Shown piece by piece: positions 1-7,667 of a stretch of 10,099 nucleotides of DNA (its first letter is position 1; every line of letters starts with the position of its first letter). The notes beneath the pieces were generated by a model. The model searched no databases. It worked only from the letters and a program-made list of their open reading frames with translations, and was not told where the DNA came from. This DNA is from JASFYU01 sp045046905 (GTDB lineage Bacteria; Bacteroidota; Bacteroidia; Flavobacteriales; Flavobacteriaceae): positions 1 through 10,099 of the forward strand of contig JASFYU010000029.1 of NCBI GenBank assembly GCA_045046905.1. Direction: 5' to 3'. Made by a program: the position numbers and the translations under genes.

Positions 1-177
1 TCATCAAATTAACCCGTTAGTCTTTCTAAAATTCAGCTTCGAATTGAATAAAAAAGCATCTAAACTGTAAACAAATCTTAGGTCGAACTCAGGTTATTAC
101 AATGCCTGTACATTTAAATCATGCTGGATATTCATAAACGATGTTATTGCCATTTAAGGCAGTACTAAAAACTATTA

Positions 178-2382
178 TTACCTTAGTAAATCAAACATTC
201 TAGTGTATTTAATAAGGAAGCTATTATTTAAAGGATTACCATCACGCAGGTTATGATTATAGACCACGAATAAACCCGTATTGGCCTCTTGCAGCCATCC
301 CAAACGAAAATTATATGCCCAAGCTTTTTCTACGGTATTATTCTGAATTAATCCCTGTACATAGAGATTGGGTTTAAATGAGTATGACAATTGGCTAATA
401 AAAACATTGGCCGAAAACTTACCCATGGGCAAATTGAACTTGTTATACATATATGTGAAGGAAGTATTGAACTTGTCGCCAAATCTTAATCGTAGCGTAC
501 CACTGTTCAGATATCTACTTCCGCCAAATGAACCGCCCATTACGGACCTTAGACTGAAAGAGATCGGTTTGCTCATATTGGTAAAAAATATTTGTTGGGA
601 CTCTAAATGATTATACACCCCAGGTTGCACCCAAATCCCATCAGAAATTTCAAATTCTTCCAAAAGCCCCTCTGTGGTAACGTTCATCCCGGTATGGAAC
701 TCCATTCCATTTTTAAATTCCCAATGGTTGTCTATATGTAAAAAGCTGGTCTCCAAAAAACCGTCAAAATCCCAATAGCCACGATACGAAACATGTGGCC
801 GAAGTTCTAAAATCTTGGAGTTTTCATTTTTTGGGCGAAAATGATATAGTACCAGACCTTCTGCCTTTCTAAATCCAGAGCGTCTCAAAAAACCCACTTC
901 AGGATTAAAGCCTTTACCCACTTCGGTATAACCCCCATTGATCAACCAATTGTTCCATTTATAATCGGTCTGAAATTTGAAGGCATGCTCATTTTCGGCC
1001 TCATCTACACTCGAAGTTTTGGCATAGAAACCAAACATCCTCGCTTTTTTTCCCAGGCCCAATTTGCCATCAATAGCTATGGTCCTGTTGAAATCGTCTT
1101 CCGCTCCAATTCCCTCCCGGTTTACCAATATAGCCCCTATGGCAGACCTTCCTTTGAATTCATGGTTGACCCGGGCCACCGTAAAATTATTTTTTTCGAT
1201 ACCCACTTCCTTTACATCATCTGTAAACATGGTCAATAATCCTACATTGGTCTGGTTCAATTTACCGGATAAACGAGCTCCTCCTATAATGGGTACTAGA
1301 TTTCCATCATCACCTATACCAATACGACGACTAAAGAAAAGATCCACTTCTCCGGGACTCCCCACACTAAACAATCCGGCATTTTCTAAAAAGAAAGAAC
1401 GTTTTTCAGGAAAAAAGAGGTTAAACCGGTCCAAATTGACCTGTTGTTGGTCTACCTCAACCTGTGCAAAATCAGTATTGTAGGTCATATCTAGGGTGAG
1501 ACTGGGCGTAATGCTATATTTGATATCACCACCTAATTCAGCCGCGTATTTTGCCTTGGATCCGGCCTGCTCAAAATTATTGGAAACCTGACCTAGAATA
1601 TAAGGAATCACCTTAAGGTTACCTGGGCTCTTTAAGTCTAATCCGGTAAGATTCCCGGCAAGGGACAAACGGTTTAAATTGAACCCTATTGGAAGGGATG
1701 CCCAATACACCACCTCATTGGTTTTTCTAATATTTCTACGAAAATTGACGCCCCAATCCTTTCCTCCTTGAAAACGAAGTGTACGCAAAGGAATCGCAAA
1801 TTCGGCACTCCAACCATATGGCCCTACTTCAGTCTTTACTTTCCAAGAACCATCCCAATTGAGATTGAACCCCCCTACGGCACCTCCTTGTTGTAGATTG
1901 GCATTAAAATTAAATTGCCCTTCATTATCTACCTGAGCGTCATATTCGACCCCTAAGGAATTGGTGCCAAAAACAAAACCGTTCTGATTGTCCTTATAGG
2001 TGTCCAAAATAAATATGAAGGCGTCGGTATTGTCCAAATTGGCATCACGTCGAGCACTGGACACTACCAATTCATTGGGTCTAGAGTCATAACAGACCAC
2101 GGCAACATAGAAAGTCTCGGCGGTATAAGCTATACGGATTTCTGTTTTTTCACTGGCCGTTTGTCCATAATTGGGTTGGAATTGACTTAAATTCCCAAAA
2201 GGTTCAATTTGTTGCCATACGTCATCGTTCAGTACATTTCCGTCAATTTCTGGAACAGTGGAAATTGATACAGCCTGGGCCGTAGGACGTTCACTGGTCT
2301 TCCCGTTGGTGTTTTGGGAGTTGCTAATTATAGGAAATAGTAAGATTAAATAGGAAACAAGGGATAATTTGAAAAACTGCAT
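178..2382 (-). CDS. DUF5916 outer-membrane beta-barrel protein with N-terminal CBM9-like domain
   Basis: Predicted exported outer-membrane protein of 734 residues. Residues 1-22 form a signal peptide (basic/hydrophobic start, then a run of L, I, F and V). Residues about 42-230 resemble the carbohydrate-binding family 9-like domain that precedes DUF5916: 'PEIDGNVLNDDVWQ' (44-57) is the typical opening and a 'DAFIFILDTY' strand follows. The rest is rich in alternating aromatic/polar strands (many Y, F, N, G) and ends in such a strand, as expected of a membrane barrel; 'FFPEKRSFFLENAGLF' is characteristic of the family. The family is common in Bacteroidota and its function is not established; surface binding or transport is inference. 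The frame stays open upstream to a GTG at 2421 (747 residues); I prefer the ATG at 2382 because it puts the signal peptide at the N terminus. It is the last gene of the minus-strand run, 94 bp after the upstream aldo/keto reductase. Confidence 0.88.
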   Translation of the reverse strand: MQFFKLSLVSYLILLFPIISNSQNTNGKTSERPTAQAVSISTVPEIDGNVLNDDVWQQIEPFGNLSQFQPNYGQTASEKTEIRIAYTAETFYVAVVCYDSRPNELVVSSARRDANLDNTDAFIFILDTYKDNQNGFVFGTNSLGVEYDAQVDNEGQFNFNANLQQGGAVGGFNLNWDGSWKVKTEVGPYGWSAEFAIPLRTLRFQGGKDWGVNFRRNIRKTNEVVYWASLPIGFNLNRLSLAGNLTGLDLKSPGNLKVIPYILGQVSNNFEQAGSKAKYAAELGGDIKYSITPSLTLDMTYNTDFAQVEVDQQQVNLDRFNLFFPEKRSFFLENAGLFSVGSPGEVDLFFSRRIGIGDDGNLVPIIGGARLSGKLNQTNVGLLTMFTDDVKEVGIEKNNFTVARVNHEFKGRSAIGAILVNREGIGAEDDFNRTIAIDGKLGLGKKARMFGFYAKTSSVDEAENEHAFKFQTDYKWNNWLINGGYTEVGKGFNPEVGFLRRSGFRKAEGLVLYHFRPKNENSKILELRPHVSYRGYWDFDGFLETSFLHIDNHWEFKNGMEFHTGMNVTTEGLLEEFEISDGIWVQPGVYNHLESQQIFFTNMSKPISFSLRSVMGGSFGGSRYLNSGTLRLRFGDKFNTSFTYMYNKFNLPMGKFSANVFISQLSYSFKPNLYVQGLIQNNTVEKAWAYNFRLGWLQEANTGLFVVYNHNLRDGNPLNNSFLIKYTRMFDLLR

Positions 2383-2476
2383 TTGTATTTCTGATTGGTT
2401 TTGCTTAAGGTTTATCTTCACAGAAAATAATCCTGAAGCCTAATTATTACGTTTTTAGTTGTTGAATGGAAAAAAA

Positions 2477-3472
2477 CTACTTCTTTTCACTCATTTTTTC
2501 TAGTTCGAGGTTGATAAAATTAATCTGCCCATGGTTTAATTTAAATTCAACAGCTGCCGCATTTTGAACGGATTGGCTTTCATTTCTGGCTCCTGTCAGG
2601 ACTGCGGTAATTCCAGGTTGTTCCAAAGTCCATTTTAGTGCCAATTGAGCCAAACTACCACCTTTTACTTCGGCCAAAGGCCTAATATTTTCAAGAAATG
2701 CATTGGTTCTGCTAATATTCTGGTCTGTGAAGTAGGGATTGTTTGCCCTATGATCCCCTTTGTCGAATTGTTGCCCTGGTCTCATTTTTCCTGTCAAAAG
2801 CCCTCTTTCTAGAGGGCTGTAGGCCAGTATTGATTTTTTGTTCTGAATGCAATAGGGCACTATTTCATCTTCAATACCTTTGTTCACCATGCTAAAAGGT
2901 AGCTGGTTGGAGGCAATATTCACATACTTTTCGGCTTCCTTCATCTGATCCACACTGTAGTTGCACGCACCTGCATGACGTACTTTTCCATCTTGTATTA
3001 ATTGGGCGACGGCCTCAAAGGTCTCTTGGATAGGGGTGGAGGTGTCTGGCCAATGGATTTGGTACAGATCTATATAATCTGTTCTAAGCCTTTTAAGGGA
3101 ATCCTCCACTTCCTTTATTATACTTTTTTTACTGGCGTATTTATAGATATCTATGTCCTTGCCCTGGTTGTCCTTGCTGTGAAAATGAAAAACACCTTTT
3201 GCAATGTCCCAACGCAGGCCGAATTTGGTCAGGATTTGCACCTTACCTCGGGGAAGGTCCTTTATGGCCTCCCCCACGATTTCTTCGCTGGCGCCCTGCC
3301 CATATACAGGGGCGGTGTCGATCGAGGTTACCCCTTGGTCATAGGCGCTTCTGATTGCCTTAATGGCCTCGCCTGTATCGCTACCACCCCACATCCATCC
3401 CCCAGCGGCCCATGCACCGAAGGTAATGGCCGAGACCTCAAGGTCCGTACTTCCCAATTTTCTATATTCCAT
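2477..3472 (-). CDS. Aldo/keto reductase, YhdN/AKR11-like
   Basis: NAD(P)H-dependent aldehyde/ketone reductase with a (beta/alpha)8 barrel, probably cytoplasmic (no signal peptide), 331 residues, the usual length. The catalytic tetrad is complete: Asp52 and Tyr57 (in 'DTAPVYGQG'), Lys83 ('LTKFGL') and His140 ('YQIHWPD'). The N-terminal 'GAWAAGGWMWGGSD' (19-32) and 'YIDLYQIHWPD' are typical of the Bacillus YhdN (AKR11B) type. The cofactor-binding end is visible as 'VLTGARNESQ'. The ATG at 3472 lies only 6 bp from the stop of the cytochrome c gene, so the two are almost certainly co-transcribed. Substrate is unknown; a sugar aldehyde or inosose-like compound would fit the neighbours but is inference. 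It is not a recent duplicate of the other reductase in the window, as the two differ over most of their length. Confidence 0.92.
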   Translation of the reverse strand: MEYRKLGSTDLEVSAITFGAWAAGGWMWGGSDTGEAIKAIRSAYDQGVTSIDTAPVYGQGASEEIVGEAIKDLPRGKVQILTKFGLRWDIAKGVFHFHSKDNQGKDIDIYKYASKKSIIKEVEDSLKRLRTDYIDLYQIHWPDTSTPIQETFEAVAQLIQDGKVRHAGACNYSVDQMKEAEKYVNIASNQLPFSMVNKGIEDEIVPYCIQNKKSILAYSPLERGLLTGKMRPGQQFDKGDHRANNPYFTDQNISRTNAFLENIRPLAEVKGGSLAQLALKWTLEQPGITAVLTGARNESQSVQNAAAVEFKLNHGQINFINLELEKMSEKK

Positions 3473-3478
3473 ACTTTT

Positions 3479-3937
3479 TTATTTACCAGTATTTAATCGA
3501 AAGGCCGCGACATCTTCTACTGTTATGGGTTCTGCCGAATTCCCAAAACCATTTCTAATGTAGGACGCCACTTTTGAAATTGCTGTATCGTTCAATGAGC
3601 CAAATGCCGGCATTGCATTGGAATAGGTCGATCCTTCGACGATCAGCCTCACATCAGATCCGTTGACCAGTATGTCCAAAAACTTACTTTTATCACCCAA
3701 TACGTATGGGGTATCATTTAAAGGAGGATTTAAACCTGGCACACCTTCCCCGGTGGATTGATGGCAGACCAAGCAATTTTGGGCGTATACGCTCTTTCCT
3801 TCTTCCATGTAGGATGGCAAACTTGCCTGCATGGGCTTGTCTTGTAATTTTGAGCCGATCTGTACTTCTGTTTCTGTGTTCACCTTCTTTTCATTCCTGT
3901 TACGACTATTAAAGCTGGTTAAAACAAGTACGGACAA
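3479..3937 (-). CDS. Class I c-type cytochrome, start codon apparently lost
   Basis: Small periplasmic haem protein. The haem-attachment motif CLVCH lies at residues 55-59 counted from the TTG at 3937, the probable sixth ligand is Met109 in 'NAMPAFGSL', and the C-terminal helix is 'ISKVASYIRNGFGN'. Such cytochromes accept electrons from PQQ or other periplasmic dehydrogenases. The start is a problem: no ATG exists in frame. The open frame continues upstream of 3937 as 'NLKGLFFTLLSVLVLTSF', which is plainly a signal peptide lacking only its initiator, and then runs into out-of-frame remnants of the sugar dehydrogenase and a block of stops. I give TTG 3937 as the first workable start, but it leaves a shortened signal peptide. 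The mature domain is intact with no internal stops, so expression through reinitiation is possible; equally it may be an early pseudogene. It is 6 bp from the next reductase gene. Confidence 0.8.
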   Translation of the reverse strand: MSVLVLTSFNSRNRNEKKVNTETEVQIGSKLQDKPMQASLPSYMEEGKSVYAQNCLVCHQSTGEGVPGLNPPLNDTPYVLGDKSKFLDILVNGSDVRLIVEGSTYSNAMPAFGSLNDTAISKVASYIRNGFGNSAEPITVEDVAAFRLNTGK

Positions 3938-3957
3938 TAAGGTGAAAAATAGGCCTT

Positions 3958-4327
3958 TTAAATTACCTCTAGGTAAATTCCAGTACCGCCATAATCGCCG
4001 AAACCGTCTATAGTTTCCGCGATTCCATCATTATCATCATCCTCCAGATATAGGATTCCCTTTCCATATGGGCTACCTTAATTTCACATAGATCCCGCCT
4101 GTGGCAGTGACCGCGATATGGCGTGGTTTCCCAAGAGAATCGACCACCTTTATTACTCCGAAGCCTTCCGGTACCGTTAGACCGGCATTATTTGGATTTA
4201 TTTGCAAACTAGATAATGGATCTGGTTCTTTATTCTCCATCCTGCAGGCCGAGGAAAATAGGAGCACGATAAACTCCAAAAGCAGGTTTATCCCCTTAGT
4301 GTATCGATGTACTTTGATCTTGTTCAT
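3958..4327 (-). pseudogene. Sorbosone/PQQ-type sugar dehydrogenase lipoprotein, frameshifted and truncated
   Basis: Remnant of a glucose/sorbosone-dehydrogenase-family beta-propeller (COG2133 type), which normally has roughly 400 or more residues and oxidises sugars in the periplasm with PQQ. From the ATG at 4327 it encodes a hydrophobic leader ending at Cys28 in 'LFSSAC' (lipobox-like, so a probable lipoprotein), then 'GLTVPEGFGVIKVVDSLG', 'RHIAVTATGGIYVKL', and a stop at 4073. The family sequence resumes without a gap in another frame at 4074: 'SPYGKGILYLEDDDNDG' followed by 'GFGDYGGTGIYLE', ending at the TAA at 3958-3960. One extra base near 4076-4077 (a G doublet) explains the shift. After 'GIYLE' the remaining 300 or so codons are absent and the cytochrome signal-peptide sequence begins at once. 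Frameshift plus deletion make this a pseudogene. The family call rests on recognising the N-terminal propeller motifs. Confidence 0.85.
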
Positions 4328-4405
4328 TATCTATAATGGATTAGGTTAAAAAATAAAACATGCAACAGTAAAAACGGTTATTATGTTTTGCTCTAGTGCC
4401 CTTTA

Positions 4406-4433
4406 ATTGTAATACAATGTAGAGGCTGCCTCT
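4406..4433. repeat. Two adjacent short inverted repeats upstream of the dehydrogenase remnant
   Basis: ATTGTA-A-TACAAT occupies 4406-4418 (perfect 6-bp arms, one central base) and AGAGG-CTG-CCTCT occupies 4421-4433 (perfect 5-bp arms, 3-base loop). They lie in the 234-bp spacer between the NIPSNAP gene and the dehydrogenase remnant, about 80-105 bp upstream of the remnant's ATG. They could be an operator or a weak stem after the NIPSNAP gene. No T-run follows on the minus strand, so I do not call a terminator. Confidence 0.35.
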
Positions 4434-4561
4434 CTTCTAAATTATTTGGTGTTAGAGATTTCACTACCTTTTCTTCGGGCTCTCTCTCTCTCCCTCTTAA
4501 TCAATGCCCAGAGCTGTTTAGAAAAAGCCCTTGATTATTATAGTTTTCAGGCAATAATTGT

Positions 4562-5326
4562 TTATAAAGGTTTCAAAAATACCTTTCGAATATTCGATAC
4601 AGAATTGGCATATTCTTTTTTGGCGCTCATAACCTTCCACTCCGGATGGTTCACAAAAGCTTTCCAGCTGGCATCATGTTCCTTCATATCCTTAAAGTTC
4701 AACATGTAGGTTAGGCAAGGTCTATGTGGCCCTATAATCATTTCTCCAAAAAATACAGGATGTAGGTTTGTTTTAAAAAAAAGATCGATCTCCTCAATGT
4801 TGAACATGTCTATTTTGCGTCTTACAGCATCTTCACTATACCCCTCATAAGTCCTTAATTCAAACAATGAGGCTCCATTAATAGGGTCTAACATATTGGG
4901 CATACCATCAAATGCAAGCAATAGGGAGGAAGTAAACCTGTTATAAATCCTATCATCTTGCGAAAGGGCATTATAACCCGATGCAGCTCTGGTATATTGA
5001 GGGTCAGCGTTCAAGTTTTGGGCGTTGACGTAAATTTGGCTGTTAGGATAACTTATGATTACCCAAAGTTTGGTCGGGTTAGAATTTCCTAGTTCATTGA
5101 AGAGCATAAAATGGTTGGCACCAACACGCTTTAAGCTTGGTTGTAGTACATTCTTCAAATAGTCTATAAGAATTTGTTGATCTCCCCCTAATTTAATTTC
5201 ATAAGTACGGATTTCGTAAAGTTCTTTTTCGCTCTTATTTTTTAGTATTTCTGATTCGTGACCAAAGCTTGTCAACGATAAGATGATTGCTGTCAGTGCG
5301 ACGTACATTAATTTTCTTCTCTTCAT
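4562..5326 (-). CDS. Exported NIPSNAP-family protein (two-domain)
   Basis: 254-residue protein with a clear N-terminal signal peptide (MKRRK, then a hydrophobic stretch to about residue 22), so it probably acts in the periplasm. Two NIPSNAP-like dimeric alpha/beta-barrel halves are seen, each opening with the family's Y/F-E-(I/L)-R-T-Y-E strand: 'ELYEIRTYEIKLGG' near residue 35 and 'LFELRTYEGYSEDAVRRKI' near residue 153. The second half contains the usual 'FGEMIIGPHRPCLTYML' stretch and ends with 'HPEWKVM' and a terminal beta strand. The biochemical role of bacterial NIPSNAP proteins is not established. In Bacteroidota and Planctomycetes they are often seen beside Gfo/Idh/MocA oxidoreductases, as here, where the oxidoreductase ends 48 bp upstream. 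A helper role in sugar oxidation is inference. Confidence 0.87.
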   Translation of the reverse strand: MKRRKLMYVALTAIILSLTSFGHESEILKNKSEKELYEIRTYEIKLGGDQQILIDYLKNVLQPSLKRVGANHFMLFNELGNSNPTKLWVIISYPNSQIYVNAQNLNADPQYTRAASGYNALSQDDRIYNRFTSSLLLAFDGMPNMLDPINGASLFELRTYEGYSEDAVRRKIDMFNIEEIDLFFKTNLHPVFFGEMIIGPHRPCLTYMLNFKDMKEHDASWKAFVNHPEWKVMSAKKEYANSVSNIRKVFLKPL

Positions 5327-5374
5327 AGTGTAAATTGATTTTTAGGTCTATATTTTCTCTAATTTCTGGATTAA

Positions 5375-6481
5375 TTATAAGTTTACTCTTTTGCCTGATT
5401 TTACCGCTAAATAGATGGCATCAATTATTTTAAGGTCTTTTACAGCTTCTTCTCCATCTACTGGAACTACAGGTTCTTTTCCGTCTAAAATAATTTGTGC
5501 CATCCCATCCATTTGCAAGGTTTGGTGGGTAATATGTGTTGCTTTTAGTTCTCCTTTATGGGTTCGGCCTTTAATGGGGCCATACCCCGAAGAAGGCTGC
5601 GTTTCGGCAAAACCTTTTTCTCCATTAAGGTAAAATCGATCCAAATGATTCATGGCATAGGTAGACAAACAGGAGGCTACCGCACCATTGGGAAAACCCA
5701 TTTGAAATTGGATAGTCTCATCAATACCCTCCTTAAATTTTAAGGGATCTGTCTTGGTTTCCTGCGCGGTCACCCATATGGGTTCTTCACCAATAAAATA
5801 ACGGGCGCCATTTATGGAGTAAATTCCAATATCCATCATGGCACCTCCACCGGCTAATTTTTTGTCTAATCGCCATTGGGTAGGGTCACCGATTTTAAAC
5901 CCGGATTGTCCTTGAAAGAACATGATCTTTCCAAATTCACCAGATTTGCGCATATTGATAACCTCAAGCGTATTAAGTTCAAAATGCATTCTGTATCCCA
6001 CCAATAACTTAACATTGGCCTGTTTACAAGCTAGGATCATTTCTTTCCCTTCCTTGGCATTGATAGCCATCGGTTTTTCGCAAATGGCATGTTTACCCGC
6101 TTTGGCAATACTGATGACCATATCATGATGAAGGCCATTGGGGGTTGTTACATACACGGCGTCAATATCAGGGTTGTCCTTAATTTGATCGAAATTAGTG
6201 TAGGAATAACAATTGGCCTTTGGAATATTGTACCGGTCCTGCCAATGGGCAACTTTTGATGGAGAGCCACTGACTACACCTACCAATTTTGCACGTTTGC
6301 AAGATTGCATGGCATTGGCTACCCTTGTGCCATAACTGCCCAAACCCATGATGGCAACTCGTAATATGGGGCCATTATACTGCTCTGATGGAAAACCAAA
6401 CATATTTGTAGGTTTGAATAGAAGTGGCAAACTAAAGGCCGAAGCAGTAATTTTTCCAATAAATTTTCGCCGGGAGTCCAT
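5375..6481 (-). CDS. Tat-exported Gfo/Idh/MocA oxidoreductase, glucose-fructose-oxidoreductase-like
   Basis: NAD(P)-dependent sugar oxidoreductase of 368 residues. The N terminus carries a twin-arginine motif, SRRKFIG (residues 3-9), followed by a hydrophobic segment, so export of the folded, cofactor-loaded enzyme is expected. Residues about 39-160 form the Rossmann domain with GLGSYG (46-51) and the family's CEKP (134-137, catalytic-type Lys136). The C-terminal domain has GGGAMMDIGIYSINGARY (211-228), closely like Zymomonas glucose-fructose oxidoreductase, including the Asp217 and Tyr221 positions; 'FIGEEP' follows. Function is therefore probably periplasmic oxidation, or paired oxidation and reduction, of a sugar; the substrate is unknown. 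I chose the ATG at 6481; an in-frame TTG at 6490 would add three residues and is less likely. Downstream, NIPSNAP follows after 48 bp in the same direction. Confidence 0.9.
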   Translation of the reverse strand: MDSRRKFIGKITASAFSLPLLFKPTNMFGFPSEQYNGPILRVAIMGLGSYGTRVANAMQSCKRAKLVGVVSGSPSKVAHWQDRYNIPKANCYSYTNFDQIKDNPDIDAVYVTTPNGLHHDMVISIAKAGKHAICEKPMAINAKEGKEMILACKQANVKLLVGYRMHFELNTLEVINMRKSGEFGKIMFFQGQSGFKIGDPTQWRLDKKLAGGGAMMDIGIYSINGARYFIGEEPIWVTAQETKTDPLKFKEGIDETIQFQMGFPNGAVASCLSTYAMNHLDRFYLNGEKGFAETQPSSGYGPIKGRTHKGELKATHITHQTLQMDGMAQIILDGKEPVVPVDGEEAVKDLKIIDAIYLAVKSGKRVNL

Positions 6482-6605
6482 AATGATCAATATTTAGTTT
6501 AACGTTTTGTTAATGTGTTGTCTCAATTTGAAGGAATGTATTTTCAATCGCTGTCCTTGTGAAATACCTTTCAGTGTCTTTATGAAGAGAAAATATAGCT
6601 TTGGT

Positions 6606-6675
6606 ACATAACGGTTATAATGTCTTCATGGGTGGTTGGGGCCAGACTGCAGTTGGCTTATTAAGGTCTTAAAGT
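6606..6675. repeat. Possible dispersed intergenic element with bulged hairpin
   Basis: In the 199-bp spacer between the aldo/keto reductase (6681) and the oxidoreductase ATG (6481), a block starts with ACATAACGGTT at 6606, is more G-rich than the surrounding spacer (6628-6645), and contains an imperfect hairpin at 6641-6657: GCCA-g-ACTG paired with CAGT-TGGC, leaving one unpaired G. The opening resembles intergenic repeats I recall from other marine Flavobacteriia genomes, but I see only one copy here and cannot compare it with a genome. Repeat status is inference. Confidence 0.25.
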
Positions 6676-6680
6676 TTATT

Positions 6681-7667
6681 TTAATAATTTCCACGTATAT
6701 TTTGGTGAATTTCCTTAGTGTAAAATTCTGATAGTGCTTTATGGATATGGAGTGGCAAAGCTCCTAAATAGGATACTTCGGCATTGGACCTGACTTGTGA
6801 AGGGGAACTCGCACCAGGGATAACACAGCTTACCGCCTCATGATCCAAGATCCACCTTAATGCCAATTGTACCATGGACATGTCCTTCGGTAAAAAGTTG
6901 TTTTTAATCAGATCGGTCAGTTCAACACCTTTTTCGAAGGGTAGGCCTGCAAAAGTCTCACCGACATTGAAGGTTTCACCATTCTGATTGTAACACCTAT
7001 GGTCATTATGGGTAAATTGAGTCTTATTCGTGAATTTCCCACTTAATAAACCACTTGCCAATGGCAACCTAACAATAATACCTACCCCTAGACTTTTTGC
7101 CTTGGGCAACAATTCCTCTAAAGGTTTTTGTCGAAAGATATTGAAGATGATTTGTAAAGAAAGAAGTCCTTCTTGTTCAAGGCAAATTAAACCTTCTTCC
7201 ACAGTTTCAACGCTGGCTCCAAAATTTTTGATTAGGCCTTCTTCTTTTAATGTCCGAAGCCAATTGAAGATTTCTCCCTTCTTGAGGATATTGATTGGAA
7301 TACAGTGAAGTTGCAATAAATCAAGCGACTCCAATCCAAGTCGTTCAAGCGAAGCATTAACAGAATTACGTAAAGTTTCTTCTGTATAATTATTTGGATA
7401 CGTATTTTTATCTCGTCCAAATTTTGTAGCTACTATTAAGCTAAGGTGATTGGTTTTAATATAATCCCCAATAAATTTTTCGCTTTTCCCTTCTCCATAT
7501 ACATCGGCGGTATCAAAAAAATTAACACCATTATCCACAGCTTCTTGTAAAATTGAAAAAGCCAGATCTTTTGTAATATCATTCCCCCAGTCCGCGCCAA
7601 GTTGCCAACAACCCAGACCAACCTCCCCGATACTAAATCCGGTTTTACCCAGTGTTCTTTTATCCAT
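6681..7667 (-). CDS. Aldo/keto reductase
   Basis: NAD(P)H-dependent oxidoreductase of 328 residues, cytoplasmic by lack of a signal peptide. All four catalytic residues are visible: Asp52 and Tyr57 in 'FDTADVYGEGKSE', Lys82 in 'VATKFGRD' and His121 in 'LLQLHCIP'. The N terminus 'RTLGKTGFSIGEVGLGCWQL' is the typical first strand, and 'CVIPGASSPSQVRSN' near the C terminus is the cofactor phosphate-binding region. Length and ends are normal. It is the first gene of the metabolic run after a 748-bp spacer, with the ATG at 7667. Its substrate is unknown; a keto- or aldo-sugar produced by the downstream Gfo-type enzyme is a reasonable guess. The two reductases in the window share the fold but belong to different subgroups: this one lacks the GGWMWGG segment of the other. 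Confidence 0.92.
   Translation of the reverse strand: MDKRTLGKTGFSIGEVGLGCWQLGADWGNDITKDLAFSILQEAVDNGVNFFDTADVYGEGKSEKFIGDYIKTNHLSLIVATKFGRDKNTYPNNYTEETLRNSVNASLERLGLESLDLLQLHCIPINILKKGEIFNWLRTLKEEGLIKNFGASVETVEEGLICLEQEGLLSLQIIFNIFRQKPLEELLPKAKSLGVGIIVRLPLASGLLSGKFTNKTQFTHNDHRCYNQNGETFNVGETFAGLPFEKGVELTDLIKNNFLPKDMSMVQLALRWILDHEAVSCVIPGASSPSQVRSNAEVSYLGALPLHIHKALSEFYTKEIHQNIRGNY

Noticed and set aside
131..165. Possible terminator after the DUF5916 gene (TGCC/GGCA stem)
   Set aside because: Only a 4-bp stem and no T-run on the minus strand.
1..177. Minus-strand frame ending 'QFEAEF', like the 'QFEAKF' end of the ROK protein
   Set aside because: Only six residues match and the upstream frame is closed by a stop within about 20 codons. 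Too short to call a second ROK fragment.
1064..1483. 139-codon plus-strand open frame
   Set aside because: Antisense to the DUF5916 gene, with Pro/Ser/Arg-rich low-complexity content and no recognisable motif.
3002..3496. 164-codon plus-strand open frame
   Set aside because: It lies wholly antisense to the well-supported aldo/keto reductase, with Cys/Gly-rich composition unlike any family I know. It is a frame shadow.
4481..4496. TC microsatellite tract, possible phase-variation switch
   Set aside because: It is outside any supported reading frame and not near a start codon, so no switching role can be argued.
4446..4709. 87-codon plus-strand open frame covering the spacer after the NIPSNAP gene
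   Set aside because: More than half is antisense to NIPSNAP, and the spacer part includes a (TC)6 tract coding for Ser/Leu runs. No support as a gene.
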